Origin: a bacterium
Lineage (GTDB): Bacteria; UBA4055
DNA length: 58,607 nt
Direction: 5' to 3'
Assembly (NCBI GenBank): GCA_029559475.1
Contig: JAKQBN010000057.1
Coordinates: 1-58,607 of the forward strand
How positions within the stretch are numbered: the first letter of the stretch is position 1; each line of letters begins with the position of its first letter. Shown here piece by piece: positions 33,276 through 42,774 of this stretch. The translations under genes were made by a program, and so were the position numbers. The notes under the pieces are model-generated. The model was given only the letters and a program-made list of their open reading frames with translations, was not told where the DNA came from and did no database searches.

Positions 33276-35051
33276 TTAATTTTTATCTATTGAACTGAAT
33301 TTACACGTATCGAAACACGCACCGCATTTTATGCACTTATCCTGATCTATAACATGGATCTGCTTTTTCTCTCCGGTAATAGCTTTTGTTGGACAAACCC
33401 TTGCGCAGGCTCCGCATCCAATACATTTATTATTTATTTCATAAGTTATAAGCGCTTTGCAGGCTTTTGCCGGGCATTTTTTATCCCTGATATGAGCTTC
33501 ATACTCATGTCTGAAGTATTTCAGGGTAGTCAGAACCGGATTAGGAGCCGTCTGCCCGAGACCGCAGAGAGATGCGTCCTTTATCTGAGCGGCAAGTTCC
33601 TGAAGTTTGTCTATATCATCTTCTTCACCTCTGCCATCAGAGATACGCTCCAGAATTTCAAGCATTCTTTTTGTGCCTATCCGGCAGAATGTGCATTTAC
33701 CGCAGCTCTCCTTCTGGGTAAAATTAAGAAAGAATTTCGCTACATCTATCATGCATGTCGTTTCATCCATAACGACCATTCCTCCCGAACCCATGATGGC
33801 ACCCGTCGCGTTTACCGAATCGTAATCTATGATAGTCCCGCCAAGCTCTGCCGGGATGCACCCGCCGGAGGGTCCGCCCATCTGGACGGCCTTGAATTTT
33901 TTCCCGTCCTTTATGCCTCCGCCAAGTTTAAAAATAATGTCGTTAAGAGTAACACCCATTGGAACTTCAACAAGGCCGGAATTTCTTATCTTTCCGGCGA
34001 GAGCGAATACTTTCGTACCTTTTGATTTTTCCGTTCCGTGCTTTGCGAACTCGGCCGATCCGTGAAGGATTATCCATGGTATGTTTGCGTAAGTTTCGAC
34101 GTTATTGATATTGGTCGGCTTGCCCCACAGTCCGGCCTCGGCAGGAAACGGCGGCCTTTTGTTCGGCATTCCGCGTTTACCCTCAACAGACGCGATCAAA
34201 GCTGTCTCTTCTCCGCAGACGAAAGCCCCCGCGCCTTCCTTTACGTAAAGATCAAAATTAAATCCCTGCCTGCCGAGAATGTTATTTCCAAGATATCCTT
34301 TGGCTCTTGCCTGCTGTAATGCAAGATTAAGCCTTTTAACTGCAAGAGGATATTCGGCGCGGCAGTATATTACCCCGCCTGTAGCTCCTATAGCGAACGC
34401 TGCTATTATCATTCCCTCGATCACTGAGTGCGGATCCCCTTCGAGCACCGATCTGTCCATAAAAGCGCCGGGATCGCCTTCGTCGGCATTACATATCACG
34501 TATTTCTCGGTGCTTTTATACCCTTTCGCGAATTTCCATTTCATGCCTGTTAAAAATCCGCCCCCGCCCCGGCCTCTCAATCCGGAATCCAGTACGGTTT
34601 TTATCACATCATCTTCAGTTACACTTTCATCCAGTATTTTCCTGATGCTTTTATAACCGTCACGTTTTTCATATTCTTCTATGGACTCGGGATCCATCAT
34701 GCCGCAGTTCCTGAGTACTATCTTGATCTGATTGTCAAGAAAATCCTGTTCAGATCCTTTAATAGTATCCGAATGAACTAAATATTCAGTTACGGGCTTA
34801 TTATTCATAATATGGCTTTCGAATATCTCATCTGCTTTCTTGGCATCGACGTCGCCGTACAGATATTTTCCGCTGCCGTCAGTTATCTCGACAAGAGGCT
34901 CTCTGAAGCACATGCCTATACAGCTTGTTTTTCCAAGATCAAAAAGATCTTTATTGCTTTCGCTTATCTCAAGCAGCCGGTTATATACCTTTGCAGCTCC
35001 TGCAGCGATACCGCAGCTACCGAGACCGACCATAACCTTAATCTTATTCAT
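33276..35051 (-). CDS. NuoF-like NADH-binding flavoprotein subunit (HydB/HndC type)
   Basis: The 591-residue product has a thioredoxin-like 2Fe-2S N-terminal domain (about 1-95, with Cys at 13, 44 and 48). The NuoF core follows (GLRGRGGGGFLTGMKWKFA near 160; FVCGEETALIASVEG), then the SLBB region, the NADH_4Fe-4S motif (ESCGKCTFCRIGTKR near 455) and a C-terminal 2x4Fe-4S ferredoxin (CIGCGACARVCP, CIKCGACFDTC). In bifurcating HydABC and Stn complexes the equivalent subunit carries the bifurcating FMN. It lies 13 bp upstream of the fusion gene. Confidence 0.92.
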   Translation of the reverse strand: MNKIKVMVGLGSCGIAAGAAKVYNRLLEISESNKDLFDLGKTSCIGMCFREPLVEITDGSGKYLYGDVDAKKADEIFESHIMNNKPVTEYLVHSDTIKGSEQDFLDNQIKIVLRNCGMMDPESIEEYEKRDGYKSIRKILDESVTEDDVIKTVLDSGLRGRGGGGFLTGMKWKFAKGYKSTEKYVICNADEGDPGAFMDRSVLEGDPHSVIEGMIIAAFAIGATGGVIYCRAEYPLAVKRLNLALQQARAKGYLGNNILGRQGFNFDLYVKEGAGAFVCGEETALIASVEGKRGMPNKRPPFPAEAGLWGKPTNINNVETYANIPWIILHGSAEFAKHGTEKSKGTKVFALAGKIRNSGLVEVPMGVTLNDIIFKLGGGIKDGKKFKAVQMGGPSGGCIPAELGGTIIDYDSVNATGAIMGSGGMVVMDETTCMIDVAKFFLNFTQKESCGKCTFCRIGTKRMLEILERISDGRGEEDDIDKLQELAAQIKDASLCGLGQTAPNPVLTTLKYFRHEYEAHIRDKKCPAKACKALITYEINNKCIGCGACARVCPTKAITGEKKQIHVIDQDKCIKCGACFDTCKFSSIDKN

Positions 35052-35073
35052 AGCGTTTCCTTGTAATTTAAGA

Positions 35074-35592
35074 TTATTTTTCCCTATTCCTTATTTCGCG
35101 TATGATTTTTACCGCCTTTTCCCCGGTAAGCTTTCCGTAAGTCTCCTCCCCGATCATCATTACAGGGGCCAGGGAACAGCATCCGAGACAGGCTACCGAT
35201 TCCAGAGTAAACAGTCTGTCTGAAGTGGTTTTTCCATCTTCAACCCCAAGTTCATTCACCAGTGCTGTTGTTATCCCGTTCGCGTTCTGAACGTGGCAGG
35301 CGGTTCCGTGGCATACCTTGATAATGTGTTTTCCCACGGGATTCAGCCTGAACTGGGAATAGAACGTAACAACTCCGAAAATATCGCTTTCGCTCAGGCC
35401 GGTAGCTTCGGAGATCTTCAATATGGCTTCTTTGGGTATGAAACGGTATATTTCCTGAACTCCCTGCAGAAGAGGAATAATGCTTCCTTTTTTACCGGCG
35501 TATTTTTTTAACAGACCGTCCAGAAGTCCCGTATCTACAGGTTCGTCCGGAAGGAAACTGTGCCTTTCATTGTTTTTCCTTTTGATCCTCAT
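35074..35592 (-). CDS. NuoE-like 2Fe-2S subunit (HydC type)
   Basis: The 172-residue product is a thioredoxin-like ferredoxin with the four cluster cysteines of NuoE/HydC in HGTACHV (pair 1) and ACLGCCSLAP (pair 2), after a helical N-terminal domain. It is the first gene of the three-gene set. There is a 22-bp gap to the NuoF-like gene. I find no strong promoter in the 114-bp upstream gap; TTGCAT-17-TTAATT is the best but is weak. Confidence 0.92.
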   Translation of the reverse strand: MRIKRKNNERHSFLPDEPVDTGLLDGLLKKYAGKKGSIIPLLQGVQEIYRFIPKEAILKISEATGLSESDIFGVVTFYSQFRLNPVGKHIIKVCHGTACHVQNANGITTALVNELGVEDGKTTSDRLFTLESVACLGCCSLAPVMMIGEETYGKLTGEKAVKIIREIRNREK

Positions 35593-35706
35593 TTAAATCC
35601 CCGTTTCAGTTATTTGGTCTGTATTTGATCTTTCTAAAATCCGTATTAATTAAATCTTTTATTGTAAAAAATGCAATATTTTTCATTTTAAAATCAATTT
35701 AATTTA

Positions 35707-37446
35707 TTATGCACTTATTATACCTTCGCTTGTTATACCGTTAACTTTAATTTTTACAGGTTTATCAAGTTTTATATGCCTGAGCAGTTTGTTTTCAGTT
35801 ATACTTTTTTGTGAATTTAAGAACTTCATGTTAATATCGCCGTGATCCAGATACGGATTTATTGTAAAGTACATAACTTTCAGTAAGGTGATGTTCTGAA
35901 AAAAATGCGAACCCTGACTTGGGTCGATGTGAAAGTTCTTCAGTCCGTGTTCGATAATCACTTTAGCCTGAGAGATCTGAGCCCATTTAACCGGGATCCC
36001 GAGCCAGTGATCGGAACTTCCCCATCTTCCGAATCCTATAAGCAGATATTTTCTGTTCAATTCTGTAAGTTTTGAATTGAATTTTTCAAGCTCAGCCGCG
36101 ATCTTTTTTGTATTCTTGGCATCAAAAACATCCGGTTTAACATAAATTATATCGGTAACTGTATCCGAGCTTCCGTTTCCGAGTACGAATTCTGATGTTA
36201 TTATGTTATTACTGTCATCGAATTCGCTGTCTGATATTTCTACATTCTCGTTTGAAACGACCATGGGTCTGACCTGCAGAAATCCCAGTCTTCCTGAAGC
36301 TTCGTACCCTTCTCCTTCAGTTGTGACAGCGAACTCTATTTCGACTGGCGTATTGAATTTCGCGGCTGATAATTTCAGAAGTTCCTTAACCGCATCGTTC
36401 AGTGGCAGAAGCTCAAGTTTCAGTATAGGAGCAAAATTAACTATCCTCGGTCCGTCAGAACCTATACCGGGAGTTATCCTTCCGGATTCGCTTACTGTAG
36501 ATGCGCTGAAAGACAGCGCGGTATCCTTTTCAGCTTCTGTTATATTGCTCTGGAGCATGAACTCCGTTTCATTTATCGGATCGTACTCTTCAGGTTCACT
36601 CATTCTTATATGCCAGAACTCGTTCTGGGTATTCTTCATTATCTCATTAACCGTTCCATAGGGCGGTGATTGAGCGGGATCTTCAGGAGAGTAAGTCCAG
36701 GCCATTCCTCCGTCAACAATTGTCTTTCCGAGACCGACCGCAAGATCGACGACGCCTTCCTCAGGCTTTGACCTTCCCATAGGATAAAAATTGTACGATC
36801 TGGCTACGCCCGATATATCGGGATAGAACCTGTCGTCGTGCTTTCTTCCTATTACTTCCTGGATTATAACGGCCATTTTTTCGTCTTCGATCCTGTTCTT
36901 TGTAGCTTTCATATAATCTTTCGGAGCTTTGAAAAAAGTCGAGGCATAAACAAGCTTGACAGCCTCGTAGAGTTTTCTGCATCTCGTATCAATGTCCATT
37001 TGGTTGTTAGGGAGCATTTTCGTGTTATAAATCCCGGCGAACGGTTCGAATTTGGAATCTTCAAGAAGACTGGACGACCTTATCGCGAGCGGTTTGTTCG
37101 CTTTCGAGATCAGATCTCTTAGGTCTTTCAGCACTTCGAAAGGCAGATCCGCTTTCTGAAATTCATGAGCGATCCTGCTGTCGTCAGCATCGCTCAATGC
37201 TATTTTATATAGACCGTTCATTTGCATGAAATCGTCAAAAACGCCTGTTCTTAATACAGTAAATTCCGGAATGTCAACAGTGAGCGCCGGATATTTCCCG
37301 GCAGAATTGAGCTCAGTTACTATTTCTTCGGCAATTATCAGACTGTGCGCTTTACCACCAACTTCCCCCGTTCCTATAAACTTGGTCTGCGCCTGTTTTA
37401 TGTTTTTATTATCATCAACTGACGCAAGAAAATCAAAATCAGCCAT
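35707..37446 (-). CDS. PEP/pyruvate-binding (PPDK N-terminal-like) domain protein
   Basis: The 579-residue product has the nucleotide-binding ATP-grasp-like half of PEP synthase/PPDK (GEVGGKAHSLIIAEE; KPLAIRSSSLLEDSKFEPFAG near 115-140; YNFYPMGRSKPEEGVVDLAVGLGK near 220). It lacks the phospho-His swivelling domain and the PEP-binding barrel, so it cannot make PEP alone. I chose the ATG at 37446, two bases after the glutamate dehydrogenase stop, over the upstream one at 37473. It is probably co-transcribed with gdh. The role is unknown. Confidence 0.8.
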   Translation of the reverse strand: MADFDFLASVDDNKNIKQAQTKFIGTGEVGGKAHSLIIAEEIVTELNSAGKYPALTVDIPEFTVLRTGVFDDFMQMNGLYKIALSDADDSRIAHEFQKADLPFEVLKDLRDLISKANKPLAIRSSSLLEDSKFEPFAGIYNTKMLPNNQMDIDTRCRKLYEAVKLVYASTFFKAPKDYMKATKNRIEDEKMAVIIQEVIGRKHDDRFYPDISGVARSYNFYPMGRSKPEEGVVDLAVGLGKTIVDGGMAWTYSPEDPAQSPPYGTVNEIMKNTQNEFWHIRMSEPEEYDPINETEFMLQSNITEAEKDTALSFSASTVSESGRITPGIGSDGPRIVNFAPILKLELLPLNDAVKELLKLSAAKFNTPVEIEFAVTTEGEGYEASGRLGFLQVRPMVVSNENVEISDSEFDDSNNIITSEFVLGNGSSDTVTDIIYVKPDVFDAKNTKKIAAELEKFNSKLTELNRKYLLIGFGRWGSSDHWLGIPVKWAQISQAKVIIEHGLKNFHIDPSQGSHFFQNITLLKVMYFTINPYLDHGDINMKFLNSQKSITENKLLRHIKLDKPVKIKVNGITSEGIISA

Positions 37447-37448
37447 AA

Positions 37449-38735
37449 TTACACCCATCCCCTTTCCCTGCACGCGGTCGCGACCCTGTCGACAGAGATT
37501 ATATAGGCTGAATCTCTCATATCCAGCCTGTTTTTCTTTGAAAATTCGCTTACGGAAACATAAGCCGCAGTAATTTTCTGATCGAGCTTGCCGAAGACTT
37601 CGTTCTTATCCCAGTAATAGTTCGAATTACTCTGCACCTGTTCGAAGTATGAACATATCACACCGCCAGAATTCGCCAAAAGATCAGGAATGAGAAGGAT
37701 ATTCTTTGAACTGAGTCCGGACTCAACTTTAGGATTTGTGGGACTGTTGGCTCCCTCAGCCAGTATCCTGACTTTGTCTGAGATGAGCCCGATATTCTCT
37801 TCATTTATCTGATTCTCTACAGCACACGGAACAAGGATGTCTACTTCTTTTGATATCCATGAGCCTCCGTTTACAGCTTTATAGCCAAGTTCTACAGCTT
37901 TTAATTTATTTATTCCACCGAACGGATCGGTAATTTTTCTCAATTCGTTCAGTTCGATCCCTTCATCTTTGCAAAATGTTACCTCGGTCATCTCTTTCTG
38001 GTCCCAGCTTGATACGCAAAGAACTTTTCCTCCCATCTTCGTATACAGCTCTATAGCATTCTGGGCGACATTTCCGAAACCCTGAAAACTTGCGGTAGTA
38101 TTGGAAGGTTTAATATTCAGTTCCTTTAAAGCTTCCCTTATGCACAACATAACACCGTAGCCCGTTGCTTCTTTTCTGCCGAGAGATCCTCCCATTCCCA
38201 CAGGTTTGCCGGTTATAAATCCCGGCTGACGCTCTCCTGTTATGGTCTCATATTCATCTAGCATCCATAACATATGCTGCGCGTTGGTCATCAGTTCAGG
38301 AGCCGGGACATCGATATTCGCTCCGATATTTTTATAATTCTGTCTTACCCATCCTCTGCAGATCTGCTCCTGTTCGTTTTGAGATAGATCGTGTGGGTCG
38401 CAGATCACCCCGCCCTTACCTCCTCCGAGCGGAATATCAGCAACTGCGGTCTTCCAGCTCATCTGCATTGACAGGGCGCGTACTGTGTCGACTGTTTCAT
38501 GTGGATGAAAACGTATACCGCCTTTGGCTGGTCCTCTCGCGTCATTATGCATTATCCTGAATCCCTTAAATATTCTTCTTGAGCCGTCATCCATCCTAAC
38601 TGGTATACTGAAGTGATATTCCTTCATCGGAGTTCTCATAAGATCTCTTGCCGCGCTGTCGAGGTTTAATATTTCAGCCGCTTTGTCGAACTGCTGCTGG
38701 GCTATCGTATAAGGGTTGTAGGAATTACTGTTCAT
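37449..38735 (-). CDS. gdhA: NAD(P)-dependent glutamate dehydrogenase (Glu/Leu/Phe/Val family)
   Basis: The 428-residue product shows the family signature (GGIRFHP, MSWKTAVADIPLGGGKGGV with the substrate-binding lysines, about 75-110), a catalytic Asp in NIDVPAPELMT, and the Rossmann motif GFGNVAQNA. It interconverts glutamate and 2-oxoglutarate and, in an amino-acid fermenter, would feed NADH to the complex encoded downstream. Length is typical of the 420-residue hexameric type. Cofactor preference cannot be fixed by eye. Confidence 0.92.
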   Translation of the reverse strand: MNSNSYNPYTIAQQQFDKAAEILNLDSAARDLMRTPMKEYHFSIPVRMDDGSRRIFKGFRIMHNDARGPAKGGIRFHPHETVDTVRALSMQMSWKTAVADIPLGGGKGGVICDPHDLSQNEQEQICRGWVRQNYKNIGANIDVPAPELMTNAQHMLWMLDEYETITGERQPGFITGKPVGMGGSLGRKEATGYGVMLCIREALKELNIKPSNTTASFQGFGNVAQNAIELYTKMGGKVLCVSSWDQKEMTEVTFCKDEGIELNELRKITDPFGGINKLKAVELGYKAVNGGSWISKEVDILVPCAVENQINEENIGLISDKVRILAEGANSPTNPKVESGLSSKNILLIPDLLANSGGVICSYFEQVQSNSNYYWDKNEVFGKLDQKITAAYVSVSEFSKKNRLDMRDSAYIISVDRVATACRERGWV

Positions 38736-38772
38736 TTCTGAACTCCGTTTATTAATTTTCGTTATCGTTTAT

Positions 38773-38801
38773 AATATAACTTATCAGTTTTACAAACACA
38801 A
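38773..38801 (-). promoter_or_regulatory. promoter of gdhA
   Basis: On the minus strand TTGTGT (38796-38801), 17 bp and TATATT (38773-38778) lie 37 bp upstream of the gdhA ATG. The 240-bp gap from 38736 to 38975 holds this and the divergent promoter at 38862-38890, and nothing else that I recognise. Confidence 0.5.
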
Positions 38802-38861
38802 TGTTATTTATTTATGATAAATAATCAGTTGCATTATACTGAAATTATTCCATATTTATAC

Positions 38862-38890
38862 TTGACTAACTACAGAAAAATTCATATATT
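38862..38890 (+). promoter_or_regulatory. promoter of the small lipoprotein / LysM gene pair
   Basis: TTGACT (38862-38867), a 17-bp spacer and TATATT (38885-38890) lie upstream of the lipoprotein gene, giving a leader of about 80 nt. Confidence 0.65.
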
Positions 38891-38975
38891 TATGATTCTA
38901 AATTTAATTGGAAATATTAAATAAAGTTACGCTGTATATTTCTAATGACTTAAAACAAACCTAAATGGAGGTTAA

Positions 38976-39230
38976 ATGTCTAAAACTATCAAGATTACCG
39001 TTCTGGCTGTGTTTATGGCATCATTCCTTTTTACAGGCTGTACAAGATACGCCAACGAAGAGGAATTAAAAGTGCTTAACGATCAGAACGCTGCCGTATC
39101 AAAAGCGGAAACCAAGCTCGCTGACATAAAAAAGGAAAGAAGGGCTCTGGAAGCTAAACTGGCTGAGAAACAGAAAGAACTTAAAGCTGCAGAAGAAGAA
39201 AAAGCTGCCGTGACGAGCAGATTAAAATAA
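38976..39230 (+). CDS. small coiled-coil lipoprotein
   Basis: The 84-residue product has a lipoprotein signal peptide ending in FLFTGC (Cys22), then an almost continuous heptad-like helix rich in Ala, Glu, Lys and Leu (ADIKKERRALEAKLAEKQKE). It resembles Lpp/OmpA-linked lipoproteins in size and shape and may tether or space the outer membrane. A GGAGG-type site lies 7 bp before the ATG. It is 28 bp upstream of the LysM gene and shares its promoter. Confidence 0.75.
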   Translation: MSKTIKITVLAVFMASFLFTGCTRYANEEELKVLNDQNAAVSKAETKLADIKKERRALEAKLAEKQKELKAAEEEKAAVTSRLK

Positions 39231-39258
39231 ACCAAACCGGAAGGAGTGCAATATAATT

Positions 39259-39954
39259 ATGAGAAACATGATAACAATTCTTTCAATGTTAGTCTTTCTG
39301 AGCTTGGGTTATTCGCAGGATAAAATGAATTATGAAGAAGAATATCTGCCCAAACTCCAGAAAGCACAGGCTGAACTTGCTAAGATCGAAGCTGAGATTG
39401 CATCTGAAAAGACTCAGACGGAAACATTAAACACTCAGATCAGCGAAGCCGAAGCGAAAAAAGCTCAGATATGGGCTGAAATTTATCAGCTCGTCGGCTC
39501 GGACGAGAACGGCGTTAACGACTACAGGTCTAAACTTGACGCTCTTGATTCAAAAGTAAGAAGCTTCGGTTCTTTACCGGCTGAAGAGCTTTATAAAAGA
39601 AAAGCTGAACTTGACCAGTACGAAGCTGAACTTAACTCTTTAAGATCCGATAAAATATCAGCTCTGACCGAGTTCATCAACAAAATAGACAGAATAGACC
39701 AGAAGATAAAATCTATAAGAAGCTCAATGGTCGTTCCTTATGTAACATCATACGTGGTTAAAAGAGGCGACAGCCTGTGGAGAATATCCGGAAAAAAAGA
39801 CATCTACGACGATCCTTTCAAATGGACCGACATATACAAAGCTAACAAAGAAACGATCAGCAGCTGGCAGAGGAAATATAACGCTGTTCTAAAAGAAGGC
39901 CAGAAAGAAGCTGATCTGATATATCCTGAACAGGAATTCACTATACCCAGGTAA
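39259..39954 (+). CDS. secreted coiled-coil protein with C-terminal LysM domain
   Basis: The 231-residue product has a signal peptide (MRNMITILSMLVFLSLGYS), a long coiled coil at about 25-155, and a C-terminal LysM domain (YVVKRGDSLWRISGKKDIYDD, about 170-229) that binds peptidoglycan. Together with the preceding lipoprotein it could link the outer membrane to the cell wall; this is inference. A strong terminator follows at 39988-40020. Confidence 0.8.
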   Translation: MRNMITILSMLVFLSLGYSQDKMNYEEEYLPKLQKAQAELAKIEAEIASEKTQTETLNTQISEAEAKKAQIWAEIYQLVGSDENGVNDYRSKLDALDSKVRSFGSLPAEELYKRKAELDQYEAELNSLRSDKISALTEFINKIDRIDQKIKSIRSSMVVPYVTSYVVKRGDSLWRISGKKDIYDDPFKWTDIYKANKETISSWQRKYNAVLKEGQKEADLIYPEQEFTIPR

Positions 39955-39987
39955 AAGATCATCGATGCGGTATTCAAATACTTTTAC

Positions 39988-40020
39988 AAACAGGCGCTTA
40001 GGGATTTATGCGCCTGTTTT
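39988..40020 (+). terminator. intrinsic terminator after the LysM gene
   Basis: A perfect 10-bp stem (AAACAGGCGC with GCGCCTGTTT), a 12-nt loop and a T-run separate the lipoprotein/LysM pair from pgpH. Confidence 0.75.
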
Positions 40021-40050
40021 ATCTGTAATAAACAGGCAGGTATCTGTTAA

Positions 40051-42324
40051 ATGACCCCAAAAAGGACATCTGTTTTCATTTATGCTGGTTTATTGATCTT
40101 TGTATCAATGATCCTGAACGTTTACATGATGCCCAGAGACCGTTCGGGAAGATACAACGACCTTCGCGAAGGAACGCTGGCTAACGAAAATATTTCCGCT
40201 CCTTTCGATTTCGAGATATTGAGAACCGATGATGAACTAAATGATATCAGGGAAAAAGTATCCGCGGCCGTTCTGCCTGTATTTGATGTTAATGATACGC
40301 TCAATGTTGATCTTTATAAAAAATATTCCGATTTCTGCAGTTCACTCGATGCTATCCGTGAAATCGAAAAAAAACTTGATTCAGGTCTCGGTGATTCGGT
40401 TTATCAGGCGCTGAGTAAAGTTCTTATAAACGATAAGTCATTACTGCTGGCAAAATACGGCGTCAGTTACGACTCAATAAACGGAGGACTATTGGGTTCG
40501 GGAACCAGAACGAGGGAGATCTTAAGCGGATACCTTCGTTCAAATTTTAATTCAAGATTCCTTGATGTACGCTCATCGGATATTTTAAAAAATAGTAGAA
40601 CAAAAATCATTCTTAGAACAGGAACGGGATCAACGGAACATCCTGTTAATGATTTTCCGGATATAAATTTAAAAATACAACGCGATAAGGATTTCCTTTC
40701 TTCCTCATTTCCGGAAATGGGCAAAGACTCCATCAGGTATCTCGAGAATATATTGTCGGTTTTTTCCAAACCGTCTGTTATATATAATTCCGAGATAACT
40801 GATTCTATCATAAACAAAGCCCGTAATGAAGTTCCTCTTGCTGAAGGACTTTTTAAAAAAGGCGATCTTATAATAACAAAAAATTCGCCTGTAACGAAAA
40901 ATACTTTAAAAATCATACGCTCGCTTGAACTCAAAAGAAGAGAGCTTAATGATAGTGAGGGAACTACTGTACTTAAAAGAATAAACATTCGCACAACCGC
41001 CGGAAAACTGATCATATCTTCAGTTTTTTATTTCCTTTTGGTAATTATGCTTTTTTTCAATAGAAAAAAGTACTTTTACAACATTAAACTGCTTTCAGTT
41101 ATCTTCCTGATCATGCTCGCTCAGAACTCGGCGGTTTACTTTCTGTCCAAAAATTATGACAGCTTCACTCCTTACCTCGTAACAATGTCGGTCACTTCGG
41201 TACTTACGGCGGTTTTTTTCGACATGCGTGTCTCTTTTGTTGTCACATTGATTTCATCGGTTACTTCATCGATAATAATGGGGAGCAGTTTTCTTTATTT
41301 CTTTATACCACTTGCTTCAGGCCTTTGTACAATGTACGCTGTACATAAGATAAGGGATATATTCTCATTCATTTACAGGTCGATGATATTCACATTTTTA
41401 GGATTAATGGTCTGCGCTGCAGGCTTTTATCTTATGTTCAATCTTCCCTATGACGATCTGGTAACCGCTATAAGCCATTCTGCTGTTAATGCCGCGGTTT
41501 CACCTTTACTGGCGCTTACACTTCTTACCATTATCGAAAAACTGTTCAAAATGCCGACGGATATCACTCTGCTTCAGCTTTCGGACATGTCCAATCCGCT
41601 GTTAAGAAAACTGCAGACCGAAGCTCCGGGAACATATCACCACAGCATAACCGTCGGTAATCTTGCTGAAGCTGCAGCCGAAGCTATAAACGCGAATTCT
41701 CTTCTCGCAAGAGTGGGAGCATATTATCACGACATCGGAAAAACATTTAAATCAGAATATTTTATTGAAAATCAGAAGAATTCATATAATAAGCACGATA
41801 AGATCGCACCTAATATGAGCGCATTTATTCTTTCTGCACATGTCAAAGAGGGTATAAAACTGGCTTACGAGCATCATCTGCCGGAAGTAATTATTGATTT
41901 TATCCGGACACACCATGGCTGCTCCAGAATGGAATATTTTTATACTAAAGCGCTGAATCAGGCTAAAGTGTCTGACGATAAAGTTAACGAATCAGTATAC
42001 AGATACACTGGACCGAAACCGAACTCGAAAGAGACAGCTATCGTGATGATATCAGATATCGTAGAAGCCAAATGCAGAACCGAATCATCTGCAGGCGCGG
42101 ACAGATTCAGGCAGATCATCAGCGAAATTATTCTGGACAGGCTTCAGTCAGGCGAACTTGACGACTGCGACATAAAAATAAACGACCTGAGAAAAATCCG
42201 TGAAGCTATGATACCAGTTATTACCGGCATGTATCATCAGAGGATAAAATATCCGGCAAAAGCTAAGGATCCGGAAAATGAGAATATTGAAACCAATTTA
42301 GAGAGATCAGATGAAGAAAAATAA
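40051..42324 (+). CDS. pgpH: 7TM-HD family phosphohydrolase, PgpH-like (cyclic di-AMP phosphodiesterase)
   Basis: The 757-residue product has one N-terminal membrane helix, an extracytoplasmic 7TMR-HDED-like domain (about 30-315), about seven membrane helices (about 320-505) and a cytoplasmic HD domain. The HD domain has its first motif at TYHHS (near 530), the HD pair in YYHDIGK (near 559), then THHG. PgpH hydrolyses cyclic di-AMP in Firmicutes and relatives. It starts a tight run of housekeeping genes and overlaps ybeY by 14 bp. Confidence 0.9.
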   Translation: MTPKRTSVFIYAGLLIFVSMILNVYMMPRDRSGRYNDLREGTLANENISAPFDFEILRTDDELNDIREKVSAAVLPVFDVNDTLNVDLYKKYSDFCSSLDAIREIEKKLDSGLGDSVYQALSKVLINDKSLLLAKYGVSYDSINGGLLGSGTRTREILSGYLRSNFNSRFLDVRSSDILKNSRTKIILRTGTGSTEHPVNDFPDINLKIQRDKDFLSSSFPEMGKDSIRYLENILSVFSKPSVIYNSEITDSIINKARNEVPLAEGLFKKGDLIITKNSPVTKNTLKIIRSLELKRRELNDSEGTTVLKRINIRTTAGKLIISSVFYFLLVIMLFFNRKKYFYNIKLLSVIFLIMLAQNSAVYFLSKNYDSFTPYLVTMSVTSVLTAVFFDMRVSFVVTLISSVTSSIIMGSSFLYFFIPLASGLCTMYAVHKIRDIFSFIYRSMIFTFLGLMVCAAGFYLMFNLPYDDLVTAISHSAVNAAVSPLLALTLLTIIEKLFKMPTDITLLQLSDMSNPLLRKLQTEAPGTYHHSITVGNLAEAAAEAINANSLLARVGAYYHDIGKTFKSEYFIENQKNSYNKHDKIAPNMSAFILSAHVKEGIKLAYEHHLPEVIIDFIRTHHGCSRMEYFYTKALNQAKVSDDKVNESVYRYTGPKPNSKETAIVMISDIVEAKCRTESSAGADRFRQIISEIILDRLQSGELDDCDIKINDLRKIREAMIPVITGMYHQRIKYPAKAKDPENENIETNLERSDEEK

Positions 42325-42760
42325 TATTACAGCCGTTAATTATACGGTATCCAAGATTATCCTGCGCGACATTTTCAGAAGTGTCGAGTTCTATGAGAAG
42401 ATCTCAAAAAGAAAATTCGAATCAATGAATATTTCTTTTGTCGGCGACGAAGAAATGGAAGACCTGAACATGAAACACCTTTCCCATAAAGGAAGTACTG
42501 ATATAATAACATTCGACTATAGCACAGATCCTGACTCGGCAATAGACGGCGAGCTTATCATCTGTGTCGACGAAGCGAAAAGACATTCGAAAGAATACGG
42601 CGTTACTCTTAAAGACGAACTTTTCAGGCTTGTATTCCACGGACTCTTACATCTTACCGGATATGATGATACCGATGCCCGAAAAAGAAAAGCTATGAAA
42701 ACCCGCGAAGACGAAGTATTGGCTTTGTGGAAACAATATAATTTAAAAAATTCTAAATAA
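42311..42760 (+). CDS. ybeY: endoribonuclease YbeY
   Basis: YbeY is a zinc-dependent single-strand RNase for 16S rRNA maturation and ribosome quality control. The 149-residue product has the family motif HGLLHLTGYDD at about residues 110-120. The third metal ligand, usually His (H-x3-H-x5-H), is Asp here, as in Bacteroidota homologues. The start overlaps the end of pgpH. Neighbours pgpH and a CNNM/CorC-type gene are the common arrangement. Confidence 0.92.
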   Translation: MKKNNITAVNYTVSKIILRDIFRSVEFYEKISKRKFESMNISFVGDEEMEDLNMKHLSHKGSTDIITFDYSTDPDSAIDGELIICVDEAKRHSKEYGVTLKDELFRLVFHGLLHLTGYDDTDARKRKAMKTREDEVLALWKQYNLKNSK

Positions 42761-42774
42761 TTACGGAGTAAAAA

